Source: Certhia americana
Lineage: Eukaryota; Chordata; Aves; Passeriformes; Certhiidae
Direction of reading: 5' to 3'
Assembly: GCA_018697195.1 (NCBI GenBank)
Contig: CM031878.1
Span: 33,744,935 to 33,808,934, forward strand
Length of the DNA: 64,000 nucleotides
Made by a program: the position numbers and the translations under genes. How positions within the stretch are numbered: the first letter of the stretch is position 1; each line of letters starts with the position of its first letter. Below, in pieces: positions 52,395-64,000 of the stretch. The notes beneath the pieces are model-generated. The model worked only from the letters and a program-made list of their open reading frames with translations. It was not told where the DNA came from and made no database searches.

Positions 52395-52905
52395 CCTTTT
52401 TTCGTTACCTCTCAGTAAAGAGTAACGAGATAATCCTCTTCATAATATCTAATCTAAACCTGCCCTTTTCCAGTTTAAGGCTACTGGCACTTGTCCTATC
52501 ACCACACATCCTTGTCAAAAGTCCCTTTCCAGCTTTCCTGTACTACCCCTTTAGGCAGTAGAATGCTATTCTAAGGTCCTCCTGCAGCCATCTCCAGGCT
52601 GAACATTCCCAACTCTCTGAGCCTGTCTTCCAAGAAGAGCTGCTCCAGCCCTGCAATCGACTTAATGGATCTCCTGTGGACTTCAACAGGTCCCTGTCCT
52701 TCCTGCGCTGGGATCCCAGAGCTGGCTGCAGCCCTGCAGGTGGGGTCTCACCAGAGCAGAGCAGAGAGGCAGAATCCCCTCCCTGGCCCTGCTGCCCACA
52801 CTGCTCTGGGTGCAGCCCAGGACACATTTGGCTTTCTGGGCTGGAGGCACACATTGCCAGGCTATAAGGAACTTTTCATGAGGTTGGCCCAGGCCCTAGC
52901 AGTAC
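52395..52905 (-). mobile_element. CR1 LINE fragment, minus strand, both ends truncated
   Basis: The same CR1 segment is present as at about 25690-26130. The near-identical stretch around 52700-52800 (CCCAGAGCTGGCTGCAGCCC and onward) matches 25985-26060. The last few hundred bases of a CR1 3' end are missing at the left edge. The right limit is uncertain by tens of bases. Confidence 0.88.
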
Positions 52906-54915
52906 TTTTTCCCCACCTTTTGTGCTTTTCTCTTTACTGTGTATAATTTATCTTCTCCTTCCCCTCTTGCAGATCCAAGACAATGATTCCACCAATACTT
53001 TACTTCCCCTCGTGCAGCTGAATGAATGGCTTTTTAGCATCTTACTATTATTAACTCTCCAAATACTCTCCATATGCAATGGCCATAAATGCATAAATCC
53101 TGAAGTATACCATCCAAGCATACTGCTTATCTTGCACATCTGAGACTGCTTCCTCTTTCACCATCTCAGATACAACTAGTTTGCTTAGCCTATTGCATGC
53201 TAATCAGCGATCTTCAGAAAAAGCAAACACAGGGATGTAAGACTTCCTCTCACAGGTCTTCAAGCAAAAACCTGGGCAGAGAAACCCACTATCCAGAAGA
53301 CAAAGATCCATAAGCCTAGTAAGGCTTAGCTACAATAGGACTAAAATGTGATTACCTCCTGCAGTTATCACAAGCTAAACCTGAGAGGAAACATGATCTG
53401 TCAATATCTCTAAGAATTAAAAAGTTTAGGAGGTTAATGATGAAGCTAGAACTCTTGAATTAAACTACATAGGATATCAGTGATTTCATGATGATGAGTT
53501 TTTGTTTAGCTAAAGGTAAATTAAAGGTAACTTGTAAAATGCACAACACTGGATGACTGGGATAAAATGAATTAAAGAAACTGTGTCATTTTCAGATGGC
53601 ATCAGTCAGGATAACTCAATTTAGATCAGACCTGCCCAGATTAACATTCACTTACTGTGCTCAAGAAAGAGATTCATGAACATTAGGCTACTTCTGTAAG
53701 AGATCTGATTCTCAGATATTTACTATGAAGAAACTCTCTTATCTGTTGAGTTTTGTTGTCTATTAATACATAAAAGCATCAGTTTGACAACAACATCTTT
53801 ATGTAACTGCAATAAAAATACCATTTATTGGTTCCCACCTGCATCAACAGCTGATATATTCAAGCATACTGCAACACTGGCAATCTGGTGTGTAAAAATT
53901 TTGATCAGGATATGTAAACTACAGTGATTGATCAAACTACAATATTCCAGTCAAAAATTACATTGCGTCTACTTTTTTTTTCTGTTAATAGAGAAGCTGA
54001 TCTTGCAAGGTAATAAACACTGAAGGTTTATCCTAGTTATAAACAGGAATGCCTACAAAATGCTCACTGTCCCAAGGCAAAAAGACTTTTCCTTTCCCTT
54101 CATATACATTCACCACACACACATACTGCACAAATGCACACTCAGCAGCCATACACAGCCTCGCTTTCTGAGTCACTGTTTGCTTGCTTCAAATTCCACC
54201 AGTTCTGTCCTTAAACTATAATGAAATTACTGCATTTTACTGCATGGAATGGGACAGCACTTGTTTAGCACAGCAATTATTTGAAGAAGAAACAATATGG
54301 CTTAACAGAAGCATGTTAAAAAGGAAGAAGCTGCAGAACCACACTGCAATACAGAGTGTCAGATAAAACACTGAAACCTATCCAGCCTTGTGGCTGAAGC
54401 ACCAACCAGGGGGTACAAGCTTTACAGATACAGCTTTCCTGGAGGTGCACAGGAGAAAATCCTAACTGTTTGGACAAAGTCCAAGATAGTAAAAAAATCT
54501 TTCTTTAGATATTTAAAGTCATGAAACCACATGAAAGAGGATTTCCATACCTGAAATTCTACCTTCAAACCAGAAATACAATTTGACTATTGAGTAGTCA
54601 TTTTGGAGTGCAACTTTTTTGCATTTGCCCTACAGTATCAGGCAGTAGTACTATGCCTCCAGTGGCCTGAGGGCTTTTAACATGATTATACGTATCAGTT
54701 GCCAAAGAAATGGTTGTAAGCCATAGCAAAACTAATTTAGTATCTCATGCAAAGTTCCAGTTAATTAAGTACTTCTTAAGTATTTTCATAAGAAAGCTTT
54801 ATACTGGCCTGGAAGAAAATAGATTGTCTCATATTCTAGAAAGAGATATCCTTGTTTTCTCCCATTTTTAAGGTCAGTCAAAAAAATTACTGAATTTCTC
54901 TTCCCCTGTAATATC

Positions 54916-55041
54916 CCTTTTATCAAGTACAATAGATGCACACATAGTAATCTAAAGTATTACTTGTCAAATACGTGGTTACGTAAGGATTCTTCCCTGA
55001 GGAACACAAGCGTAGTCACAAAAATTTCAAGTGTGACAGGT
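54916..55041 (+). repeat. 126-bp inverted repeat, left copy
   Basis: The reverse complement of this stretch recurs at 55916-56041 at equal length with 7 differences by my count (about 94% identity). The intervening 0.87 kb is ordinary-looking DNA. Confidence 0.92.
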
Positions 55042-55283
55042 TTTAATCATTGCCTATTGAATATCCATTGTACAGTCTTGCTTTACTTAGAAATCTAAAA
55101 TTAAAAAAACCCAAACTTTTGCAGGAAACACTAATACCACTAGCAGAACAAAATGAAAAACAGAAGGGGGATTTTCTAATTCCACACCATCTGCTTTTGT
55201 GTGGGAGACACAGTCTTACCAGTAAGATAAACAGAAGTGGAAGGATCAAAAACCTTCCTCAGAAATGGCTGGAAAGGCATACA

Positions 55284-55318
55284 ATATTATCTTTGCTTTG
55301 CTTTGATACTTTGCTTTG
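55284..55318. repeat. Short (CTTTG)n-like repeat
   Basis: CTTTG units occur in two small clusters separated by ATA. It is minor. Confidence 0.75.
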
Positions 55319-55845
55319 AATGGGATACAATAAGAAAAGACTATGACTAGCGTATAACAAAGACTAGGAAAAGGTCTTTCACACCTTAGCTGTTATACAT
55401 ACAAAACTTGTACACATAATTTATCCAATTATACTTGCACTCACTCTGATGATGACTGCACTTCCAAAGCAGTTTGAACACAGCCTTTTGATCACATCAG
55501 CTCTCCTGAAATCAGTATTTTAAGAGTTGCATTTAAGAGTCAACCTCTTAATAAAAGGAGTTTTATTTTAAAATGATGCTTCCTGAATTCACAGTATCCA
55601 CAGAATTATGATGTTCCTACAAAATTAATAATGGAAATGAGGCAGAGTAGCTATCTGACATGCCAGCCAGACAAAGAAGTCTTATCTTTAGATTGTTCCT
55701 GGAATTTCAACAGGACAGGAACTCCCTTTTCCAGTCATTTCTAATCAAGAACCGGCATGGTCAACGATTGCTGATGAGAACATTGTTCAGTGGCCGACTC
55801 AAAACTATGCAGGCAGACAAACTTAACACTATTCAAGAAAAAATA

Positions 55846-55907
55846 CTCAGGAACTACAAACATTTATTTCTTTTTCACTTTTAGTTAATTTTACAGCCTG
55901 TATCTGT
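55846..55907 (+). repeat. 62-bp direct repeat, copy 1
   Basis: It matches 56046-56107 with 3 differences, at an offset of exactly 200 bp. Confidence 0.93.
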
Positions 55908-55915
55908 ATTTTACA

Positions 55916-56041
55916 ACCTGTAACACTTGAAATTTTTGTGACTATGCTTGTGTTCCTCAGGGAAGAATCCTTATGTGACCACGTATTTGACAAGTAATAC
56001 TTTAGATTATTATGTGTGCATATACTGTACTTGATAAAAGG
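55916..56041 (-). repeat. 126-bp inverted repeat, right copy
   Basis: It is the inverted copy of 54916-55041, inserted between two copies of a 62-bp direct repeat (55846-55907 and 56046-56107). Confidence 0.92.
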
Positions 56042-56045
56042 AATT

Positions 56046-56107
56046 CTGAGGAACTACAAACATTTATTCCTTTTTAACTTTTAGTTAATTTTACAGCCTG
56101 TATCTGT
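56046..56107 (+). repeat. 62-bp direct repeat, copy 2
   Basis: It matches 55846-55907 and follows the inverted insert directly. Confidence 0.93.
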
Positions 56108-59100
56108 GGGGAAGTCTGCTCTACTTGTTTTTGAAATACCTTCTCTCTAGCTTATTACATACATTCATTCACATTGCAAAAATCCAGAAATGAACATTTC
56201 TCCATCAAGTTTTCACTTGAAAAAGAATAGCTGGAGTAATCAAATAATGCACAAATCCTATTTAAATATAAAAAGGAAGCACTACAGGACTCAGAACATG
56301 AATCAAAATCTTGTTTGCTCCTTTTAAAATCAGATTTATTCTATCAGATTATCTGGCATTGATTTTTCACCATGTTCTGTAAGTTTTACATGTTCACACT
56401 CCCCTGCTTCTACAAATTTTAGCCCTTAGGATCAACATTTGAGAAACCACTTCTATTAGATTAGGAGTGTATGTATTCAGAATACCCAATAGTATGTAGT
56501 TTTCAAACTGAATCATACATTGGGTACATACATATGTCCATGTGCGCACACATTTTGGAAGAGTGACTGTTTTATCCCCATCATTGCTGCTACATCAAGG
56601 TAAAAAAATGCTTTAAGTCAGACAGACATTAAATATAGTTTGTCTTAGAGAATTAGAGAAGTCTAACTTTGTATGATGTAAGATAAAGCAAATTCTTATT
56701 TTAATGGCCTTAGGCTCAGTAACAACATCATGTTGCCCTTCCTGCAAGGACAAAGCAGGATATGGTCCCCTATGGCTGAAAAAGAAAAATGTTCCTAGCA
56801 CAATGATTATTTAAGCTTGATTTAGCAGTACTTCAACAGTCTGTCAATAGAATTCTCTATGACAGAAGTTACTAAAATAAAAATCAAAGTCTCTCTCTTT
56901 TATTTACGCTGCATTAATTCATTTGTTGTTCAAACTGACCTGTCTTACATAGGATTAGTGCTCCCACCTAGTAACTGAGTATACAGCAGACAGAAATTCA
57001 GTTCTGCAAATGAGCAAGTTTTATTCCTATTCCAGGTCATCTTTAGCACCCAAAGTCACTCATAGCAAATCTCTGAATTTCCACCTCCAGCTTCATAACT
57101 CCTTTTCCCACCTCCTCCCCACTTAACAGGAAGAAGTGAGACTGGGATGTCTATCCAGTTTATGAGACTTGATTGTATTTATCTCCCTTAGAGATAAATC
57201 CTTTTATCCCACAAAAACTCCTTTATTATCATTAGCGGCTTCTTTTTCTCCATGAGGGAATTCTATTACCGTAATATGTTTTAGTCCTGTTGTCCTTCTG
57301 AAAGATAAATATTTTGTTGGTTTGATGTAAAAGCTGAACACAGAACAAAAAATTGTAATACTGTGTCTTACTGTGTTAGTAAAATGACAGTACATTCAGA
57401 ATAAGACCTGACTTTAAAAAAAAATCTATTTTTTTATTTGGGATGTTATGAAATAGAAACATGCTTCATTATGAGAGTGCACTTTTTACTCATGCCTACA
57501 CTACTTACATCTCTGAATTGTCCTTACTATAACAATAATATCAGAGCCATAGACATATTGCACATGAGAAAGAGAAAATGCATAATTACATTCTTGTATT
57601 ACATTTAACATGCATATGATTTCAGTGTAGGGCTAGTCACTAATAAAATTACATTGCTTTAATGCCTAATATTCCTTTTTCCATAAATGACATGAGAGCA
57701 ATAGAAATTTCTAAGCAATTTATTTAGTAAGTTCATCAGTGTTCAGCCTAGGGACAGAGACATTATATTACCTCTTGAACACAAATGCGAAGGATGTAAT
57801 ACATACATCAGAAATACCCATGCATGGAGTGAACAACTTTCTCTGATCATTTGGGCTTTGTCCAAGTATCCAGGCTGCTCATGAAATCCAAAGAAGTCAT
57901 TAATACAATGACCCACAGAATGCTTCTTAGAGCAGTCGGAAACCATCTTGATCAATTTGCTCTAGCAAAAAATTAAATTCAGATGTTCTCCACCACGACA
58001 CACCTCCCTCCCCTTCAGCATAACCAAAGAGGTATAAACTATGTCAGTACTATTGAACTAAAACTTTCACATGTGCTGAGATGACTGGGGTCTTCTCAGT
58101 CATTCATGGTCCCTTCCTTTTGCACTGGCCATCTTTTTCCAGAGCAGAATCATGCAAAATGTGCTACTGATGTCTTCACAGCCAGACATATGAGATTTAG
58201 GAGCTGATCCTCCTTTGCACTTTGTCAGCTTCTACCACTGCATTTCCTCAGAAGTCAATAAGCCTAGACATATCAGTTATTTTGCCTCTGCAGTTCCTAC
58301 GGATGTTCCTCTTGTGATGGCAAACAGCCTCCACAGAGCTTTCAGAATTGCTCTCAGGTGACAAAGTATGTTTAGGCATAACATTACCCAAAACCTTTTC
58401 TGAACCAGACTTCCCCATCAATCCCTGAAGCATTAAGAAGACATTGAAACATATTTCCTTGATACCATTTGGCTCACTGCAGATTTTTGCTGTGTTTTAA
58501 GCACACTACTGACTGCATTAAATAACCTCATAATCACATTTAAAGGCTTAGTGATCTAGTGCCACCAATGTACCAAAACATATGATAACAAATGCAGTCA
58601 GCATTTTCCATACCATATGCTTGTAAATGTAATTCTGCAGGGAACCAATTAAAACTATGGAAAATTTGGAACACAGACATATGGAACAAAACAAAGCAAC
58701 TTATCTTGTCACCATGGTGCTTGCTCAGTACATTGATTAGGGAATGGTGATATTATAGGACAAACAAATGTCACTTTAATTAAAAGTATGCTGAAAGGCA
58801 ACATACAATAGCAATCCAAAACATTAGTTTTTGCTGTGCTGATGTTAGTTTTCCTTCTAGTTAGATAAAACAGGTAAAATACACTCATGAAAAGAAAAAT
58901 CCACAAATATTTCTCTTTGAAGTAACGCAACACTAGTCCTAATTTACTTAAAAACTTCCTCTTTAACATTCAATGAGAAAAAGGTAGAAAACTGAAAAGG
59001 CATGTTTACGTTCAGGTTTCAGGAAAAAAATACTGCTGAGGATATTATGATTTTTCAGGGAAAAAAATAAGGTTAAGCAGGGACTTTACAAGTTTTTCTA

Positions 59101-62100
59101 TGAAAATTTTGTGCATCAAGGAAAACAGTGAACCTAATCCTTGCAATTGTCTAGCGCAATTGATAATGTAAAAGTAGTAAAAAAACTGGAAGAAATAACA
59201 ATCACTTTAAAGCAAAAAGTCATTGGGAGGTAGAATCATGATTACCTCATTCCCAGGGCAAGTTGGGAAAGATCTATTGGAGGAAATATGCTCAAACTTG
59301 CATTTCCCACTCCTTCTTCCACTTCAGAGTTCAGCACTGCAGTAGATAAGTCCCACAAGACACCACAGTGCTCATTAGAAAGATTACAAAAAAGATTAAG
59401 AACCTTGAGGTTATGTATTCTAGGTAAGACTCCTGTCTTACTACTCTTGTATTGTGACAGACACCTTGAACTGATATACATATGATGATACTGCGAACAG
59501 TATTTATGATGAAGATTATTATTTTCCCTCTGAAACACGACTCCATTTCACAGTACTTTGACACAGAACATATGTGAAACTGAGCCATGTTTTTAATTTA
59601 ATGCACTAGAACGAGTGGAACAGAGTGGAAAAAAAAGGAATCAAGTTAATTCTGCAGTCATCAAGTAATGTTCCAGCACAGCCAAGATCTGTCAAGAGCC
59701 ACAATACAATAAACACATCTTCTTCATATAGAATTACAGGCAGATTGTCACTAACTACAAAAAATCCCCACCTTGAATGAAAGAAAAACTGTAGGAATGG
59801 TAAATAGGGTGCTGATTGTACAAACTCTTATCTATCACAGTAGTTCAATTTGATCTCCTAAAAGATACGTTAAAGAGAGTTGAACCACGGAATCAGAGAG
59901 TATATTGTATTAGAAATTATCTTTATGGTAAGCATATCAACTCCTGCTTTAAAAGTATGGAAAATATTAGACAAAATCACTCAAAGTGTAATAACAAAGT
60001 AAACTGATGGACTACTTGCATTATAAAGCTATGAAACTGTTTTTAAGGGTATCACATTTTTTCAGTTAATAAAAATTGGTAACCACAAACAGAACATAAG
60101 AGTTACAAAAACAACTAGAAGGTTTTCTTAATTTAAGATTTGGCTCAGTTTCATTGAGTTGCATTAAGGTTTTCACAATGTGTTATTTAAAATTTTGTTA
60201 AGCAGAAGGAAACTGGAGATATAAACTGACAAATTCACATATGAAGAGACATTAATGACTGATTAAGACATCCTTCTCAATGATTTTTGCTGAATCCTCT
60301 TACTTAACACCAAAATGGGTAATTCATCATTCCTGGCAAATCTGCTGCCCCAGCTAATTCAAAAGACAAGAAATAATTTTTTTAAAATATGGTTACAACA
60401 AAGAAAGTAAATTACATTAACATTTCAACTTATACCTTTCAATATCCCCCAGTTTTGCATTGAAGACACTACCATGTATTTTTTTCTCTATTAAAAATCA
60501 CTGATATATGCACCCTCCCCCACAGAGGGACTTGTTAGATTTTCTTTAGCAGTCAAGGTCTTGATTTCCAGTAGAAGAGGACACTGTCAGGAAAAGAAGT
60601 CTCCATGTATTTCTATGCCTACTGCAGTTAAGAACAAATGGTCCACCAAAGGTAAGGAAAGGTATGTAAGCTAGCAAAGAACAATCATCTTCTCAGGCTT
60701 CCCTTACTTCCACTAAACCACAAAGCTCAAAACTTGCTTAAAATCTGATTCTGAATGTAAAAAAATTCAAGGTACAACATCCTTCCTATGTCTTAAGTGC
60801 CAATAAGACAATTCCTGTAATTCCAGTTAAAAGAATGCCATAACACGTGAACTAAAATTTCACTCTATCCTTAAGGTGTTCAAGATGTTAAAGGGATTTA
60901 ATGCCCTCGGAGATACTAACAAGCATCCAGATAAACATTTGCCAGGACAGGAACAGTGGTAACATTAGAAACTGGAGATGATTTCACTGCTCTGCAGTGT
61001 AAGGTCACTCTCTGCTCCCAATCTGATATTTTTTTAGCTTATTATTTCTGCTTAGTTAATTGCATACATCTCAGCATATGAGAGGATGATTACACAGTAT
61101 TTTGTGTAATGTAAGTATTTTTCACTGAAAGAACAAATGGAATAACTATCTGTAGCTTTCTTTCCCTTATATGGGAGGCATACACTGGCTTTGTACTGCT
61201 GTTGAAAGGGTGGGTATCTGTTCAGCATTAATGGAATTAGGAAAGTCTGCTAATAATAAACAAAGCATAATTCTTTCCTTTCTTTCACCAGTTAAGTAGA
61301 ACAACATTTTTTCTTAGCATCAGCCAGAGAAGATACGGCAATATTCAGTCATATTTGAAAATCTAATTCCTAGCTGTAGACAGAGTTTATATATATATAA
61401 GCACCAACACATATATTGCCACTCCTGAAAAAAAAGAGCATTTCATGTCTTAAAAAAGACCATACTGACTTGAAAGAGACTTGAGATACTCCACTAAAAG
61501 ATTACAAGACATTAGTAAGCTGTTTAAATTTATAGAAACCCACAGAGGGTTTGTGATTCAAGTCATCTACTACACATGGCAATATATGAGAAGCAAATAT
61601 TGAGAATAAGACCTACTTACAAACAAATAGACTGCTATGCCTGTCTGAGGAGATCCATACTCTCTGAAACCATGTGAAATTTTACATTCCTGTGATTTAA
61701 AGGCCAGTCTTACAAATACATTGTAATGATGTCCATTAATTTGGGGAACCAGGATGTTAACAATTATGGTAGTTAGTATCACAATTAGCACCAAAATAAA
61801 AAGTTTAAATTTTATTTATTTTTTTACTTAAAACCAGTCTGTATGATATATACCAATATCAACATATATACATGTTTCAATAAAAGCAGAACTTAAATTA
61901 CTTGTTTTGTTATGAAAGGTGTACTACAAAGCATTTGGGCTGTGTAATATGCTAACATAACATTAGCAAGAAAATCCATAATTCTTATTCTGCTGACAAT
62001 TAGCCTGGGAAGTCAATCTGATACAAAGTGATAGTGGTATTTAACAATAAGATGAAACTCAAATGCCATTTAAAAATGCACAACACAAGGAAAGTTTGTA

Positions 62101-62439
62101 ACACAGCTCAATGAAACCTACACCTAACAGCTCCTCATAAGGGAATTCTCTCTTCAGCATAAAATACTGGGGTTTAATGCTTCAGCATTAAAAACAACAT
62201 TCAGAGAATGCAGTAGAAAATATTTAAATTACAAGAACTTTTAATAAGTATTTAACACCTCAGTAAAAAACTGCCGATACTTCGGAATACTTTGCAAATA
62301 GTAGGCCACAGAAGACAGATACCACCTCTGCCTAAATAATTCCTTCATCCATCTTGACTGATACTAAGAGAATGATCAGTACTCTAAAATTAAACTAGTA
62401 GAGTCTATGTATACACATTCTGAAACACAAGAAGCAAAA

Positions 62440-63194
62440 TGGGAAAAAAAAAAGGAAAAGGGGGGAAAAAAAGGAAAAGGGGGGGAAAAAAGGAAAAGGG
62501 GGGGAAAAAAGGAAAAGGGGGGGAAAAAAGGAAAGGGGGGGGAAAAAAGGAAAAGGTGAGGAAAAAAAGTATAAGGGGGGAAAAAAAGGAAGGGGGAAAA
62601 AAGGAAAAGGGGGAAAAAAGGAAGGGGGGAAATAAATAGGAAAAGGGGGAAAAAAAGGAAAATGGGGGGGGGGTAAAAGGTAAAAGGGGAAAAAAGGAAA
62701 GGGGGGAAATAAAGGAAAAGGGGGAAAAAAAGGAAAGGGGAAAAAAAGGAAAAGGGGGGTAAAAAAGAAAGGGGGAAAAAAGGAAAAGGGGGGAAAAAGA
62801 AAGGGAAAAGGGGGGAAAAATGGAAAGGGGGAAAAAAGGAAGAAGGGTGGAAAAGGGGAGAAAGGGGGAAAAAAGGAAAGGGGGAAAACAGGAAAAGGGG
62901 GGAAAAAAAAAGGAATAGGGGGGAAAAGAAAGGGGGGAAAAAAAAAAAAGAGGGAACAAGAAAGGGAGAAAAAAAGGAAAAGGGGGTAAAAAAAGGAAAA
63001 GGGGGAAAAAGGAAAAGGGGGGAATAAAAGGAGAAGGGGAAAAAAGGAAAAGGGGGAAAAAAGGAAAAGGGGGAAAAAAGGGAAAGGGGGGAAGAAAAGG
63101 ACCGGGGGGAAAAAGGAACAGGGGGGACAAAAGGAGGAAGGGGGAGAAAAAGAAACAGCGGGGAAAAAGGAAAAAGGGGGGAAAAAGGAAAGTG

Positions 63195-63262
<68 letters not shown>

Positions 63263-63358
63263 AAAAAAAAAACAATAAAAAAAACAAAAAGGAATAAGGG
63301 GGGAATAAGAGGAAAGGGGGAAAATAGGAAAAGGGGGGAAGGGGGGAGAAAGTATTAG
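62440..63358 (+). repeat. Polypurine minisatellite, about 920 bp, (G5-7 A5-7 GG A4)n-like
   Basis: The plus strand is almost entirely G and A. It is organised as degenerate units of about 17-18 bp: a run of five to seven G, a run of five to seven A, GG, then AAAA. Only rare C or T occur, and a nearly pure A tract lies inside at about 63193-63292. The complementary strand, which is the PRUNE2 sense strand, is C/T-rich. Three overlapping phenylalanine-proline frames (289-355 codons) read from it in different frames are products of the repeat and not genes. Such tracts can form triplexes or G-quadruplexes. Confidence 0.97.
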
Positions 63359-64000
63359 GGTGCTGCATGTATACCACCCTGTCAAAAATAGAAATAACAG
63401 TTATGGTTTCAGGCATGGCCTTCTCCAGAACAATAGAAAACACTTTTCTCCGCAGATCATTCAGGCAGGGGAATGGCTGTGAGCATCAAAGATGAGAAGA
63501 GGAGGAAGAACTAATCTCTCTGTTATCTGAACACACATATGATCTTTGCGACTAGTACTAGGACTCCCCTGATTTATCATTCAATGCTGGCCTCGGCCTT
63601 TACTTAATTTACTAATCTGTCTATACCTGTATACTAATTTATAGCAGTTTGTGGGGGCAGAGCTGAAGCAGAGGTTAAAGAGAGCCTTAGCTACCTAAGC
63701 TCAGTGGGTTGACTATTTTATAGTCCTCAGAAATATGTGGGCTAGTTGATATAAACGTGGGACAGCTTTAACTAATAGTGAAGGCAAAAATTTCATGAAC
63801 AAGGAATGTATAATGTAATGTGAAGAAAATTTTGTCCATAATTCAGAGTTAAACTGCAAGTTTTATTTAGAGCTTTGTGCAGAATTAAGAAACTAAATAG
63901 ACAGGTATTGCATTACACTTAATATTACCATTCGACTTCGCTCTGTCTTTTTTTGATTATGATTTATTTAGTTGCTATGGAGTAATTTTGGGGGAGGGGG

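Larger units (their letters stand above)
1..64000 (-). other. PRUNE2: PRUNE2 gene body, partial (exons 2-7 and intervening introns)
   Basis: Six minus-strand exons join in phase into one 293-codon open frame that matches the N-terminal part of PRUNE2 as I know it from mammals. The mammalian protein is a long cytoplasmic scaffold: an N-terminal prune-type DHH/DHHA2 domain, a very long acidic middle and a C-terminal BCH (CRAL-TRIO-like) lipid- and GTPase-regulator-binding domain. It is reported to restrain RhoA signalling and cell growth and is abundant in neurons. Only the prune-type part is here. Exon 1 and the promoter were not found up to 64000, and no CpG-rich stretch is visible there, so they probably lie beyond the window. 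PRUNE1 was considered, but the phrases around each motif fit PRUNE2 better and the catalytic DHH triplet is absent. Confidence 0.93.
51175..64000 (-). other. PRUNE2 intron 1, partial (at least 12.8 kb)
   Basis: It ends in ATGTGTTACAG before exon 2. It holds one CR1 fragment, the inverted/direct repeat cluster at 54916-56107 and the polypurine minisatellite at 62440-63358. No CpG-rich promoter or 12-codon first exon could be found, so the 5' end of the gene is probably outside. I see nothing recognisable in 51250-52390, 52915-54910, 56110-62435 and 63360-64000. Confidence 0.75.

Noticed and set aside
25985..52800. Nearly identical stretches at about 25985-26060 and 52700-52780, looking like a segmental duplication
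   Set aside because: Both lie at the same place in CR1 copies; shared family membership explains the match.
54916..56041. Reading the inverted repeats as terminal repeats of a DNA transposon
   Set aside because: The internal 0.87 kb has no transposase-like frame, no target duplication borders the pair, and the 62-bp direct repeats around one arm fit template switching better.
62376..63443. Minus-strand open frames of 289-355 codons rich in phenylalanine and proline
   Set aside because: All three frames are open because the strand is only C and T. The composition is that of the minisatellite, with no start context, domain or splice logic.
51250..64000. Search for PRUNE2 exon 1 (about 12 codons) and promoter
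   Set aside because: No matching short coding stretch with a donor site and no CpG-rich region was found. It is most likely outside the window.
1..64000. CRISPR arrays, tRNA or rRNA genes, bacterial-type operons
   Set aside because: No regularly spaced repeats with unique spacers, cloverleaf-like sequence or tightly packed frames were seen. The window is animal intronic DNA.

Overview
The window looks like vertebrate, almost certainly bird, nuclear DNA. It is about 60% or more A+T and gene-poor, with small exons in large introns, several CR1-type (chicken repeat 1 / jockey-group) LINE copies and two solo LTRs. No bacterial or phage features, CRISPR arrays or operons were seen. Two runs of N (400 and 100) mark assembly gaps. 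The species cannot be read from the sequence.

The only recognisable gene is PRUNE2 (BMCC1/BNIPXL family) on the minus strand. Six consecutive coding exons, numbered 2 to 7 by comparison with the mammalian gene as I remember it, lie at 51174-51070, 50620-50418, 49188-49025, 42557-42405, 39768-39674 and 173-15. All have GT-AG splice sites and compatible phases. Together they give 879 coding bases, or 293 codons, without a stop: the N-terminal DHH/DHHA2-like (prune) domain. Exon 1 (about 12 codons plus promoter) is not found and presumably lies beyond 64000. Exon 8 onward, including the large middle exon and the C-terminal BCH domain, lies before position 1.

Layout: 1-14 start of intron 7; 15-173 exon 7; 174-39673 a 39.5-kb intron 6 that holds most of the mobile-element debris; 39674-51174 exons 6 to 2 with introns of 2.6, 6.5, 1.2 and 0.45 kb; 51175-64000 part of intron 1, ending in a roughly 920-bp polypurine minisatellite.

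The most interesting non-gene signals are these. A solo LTR with a 6-bp target duplication splits a CR1 copy cleanly (781-1126). A second solo LTR has its own 6-bp target duplication (26411-27086). A 126-bp inverted copy sits exactly between two copies of a 62-bp direct repeat (54916-56107), a signature of replication template switching. A broken, unidentified coding-like stretch abuts a CR1 tail (36167-36650). A CR1 relic still shows endonuclease and reverse transcriptase sections (32400-34950). A near-perfect 23-bp hairpin lies at 7808-7862. I found no convincing new multi-gene system.
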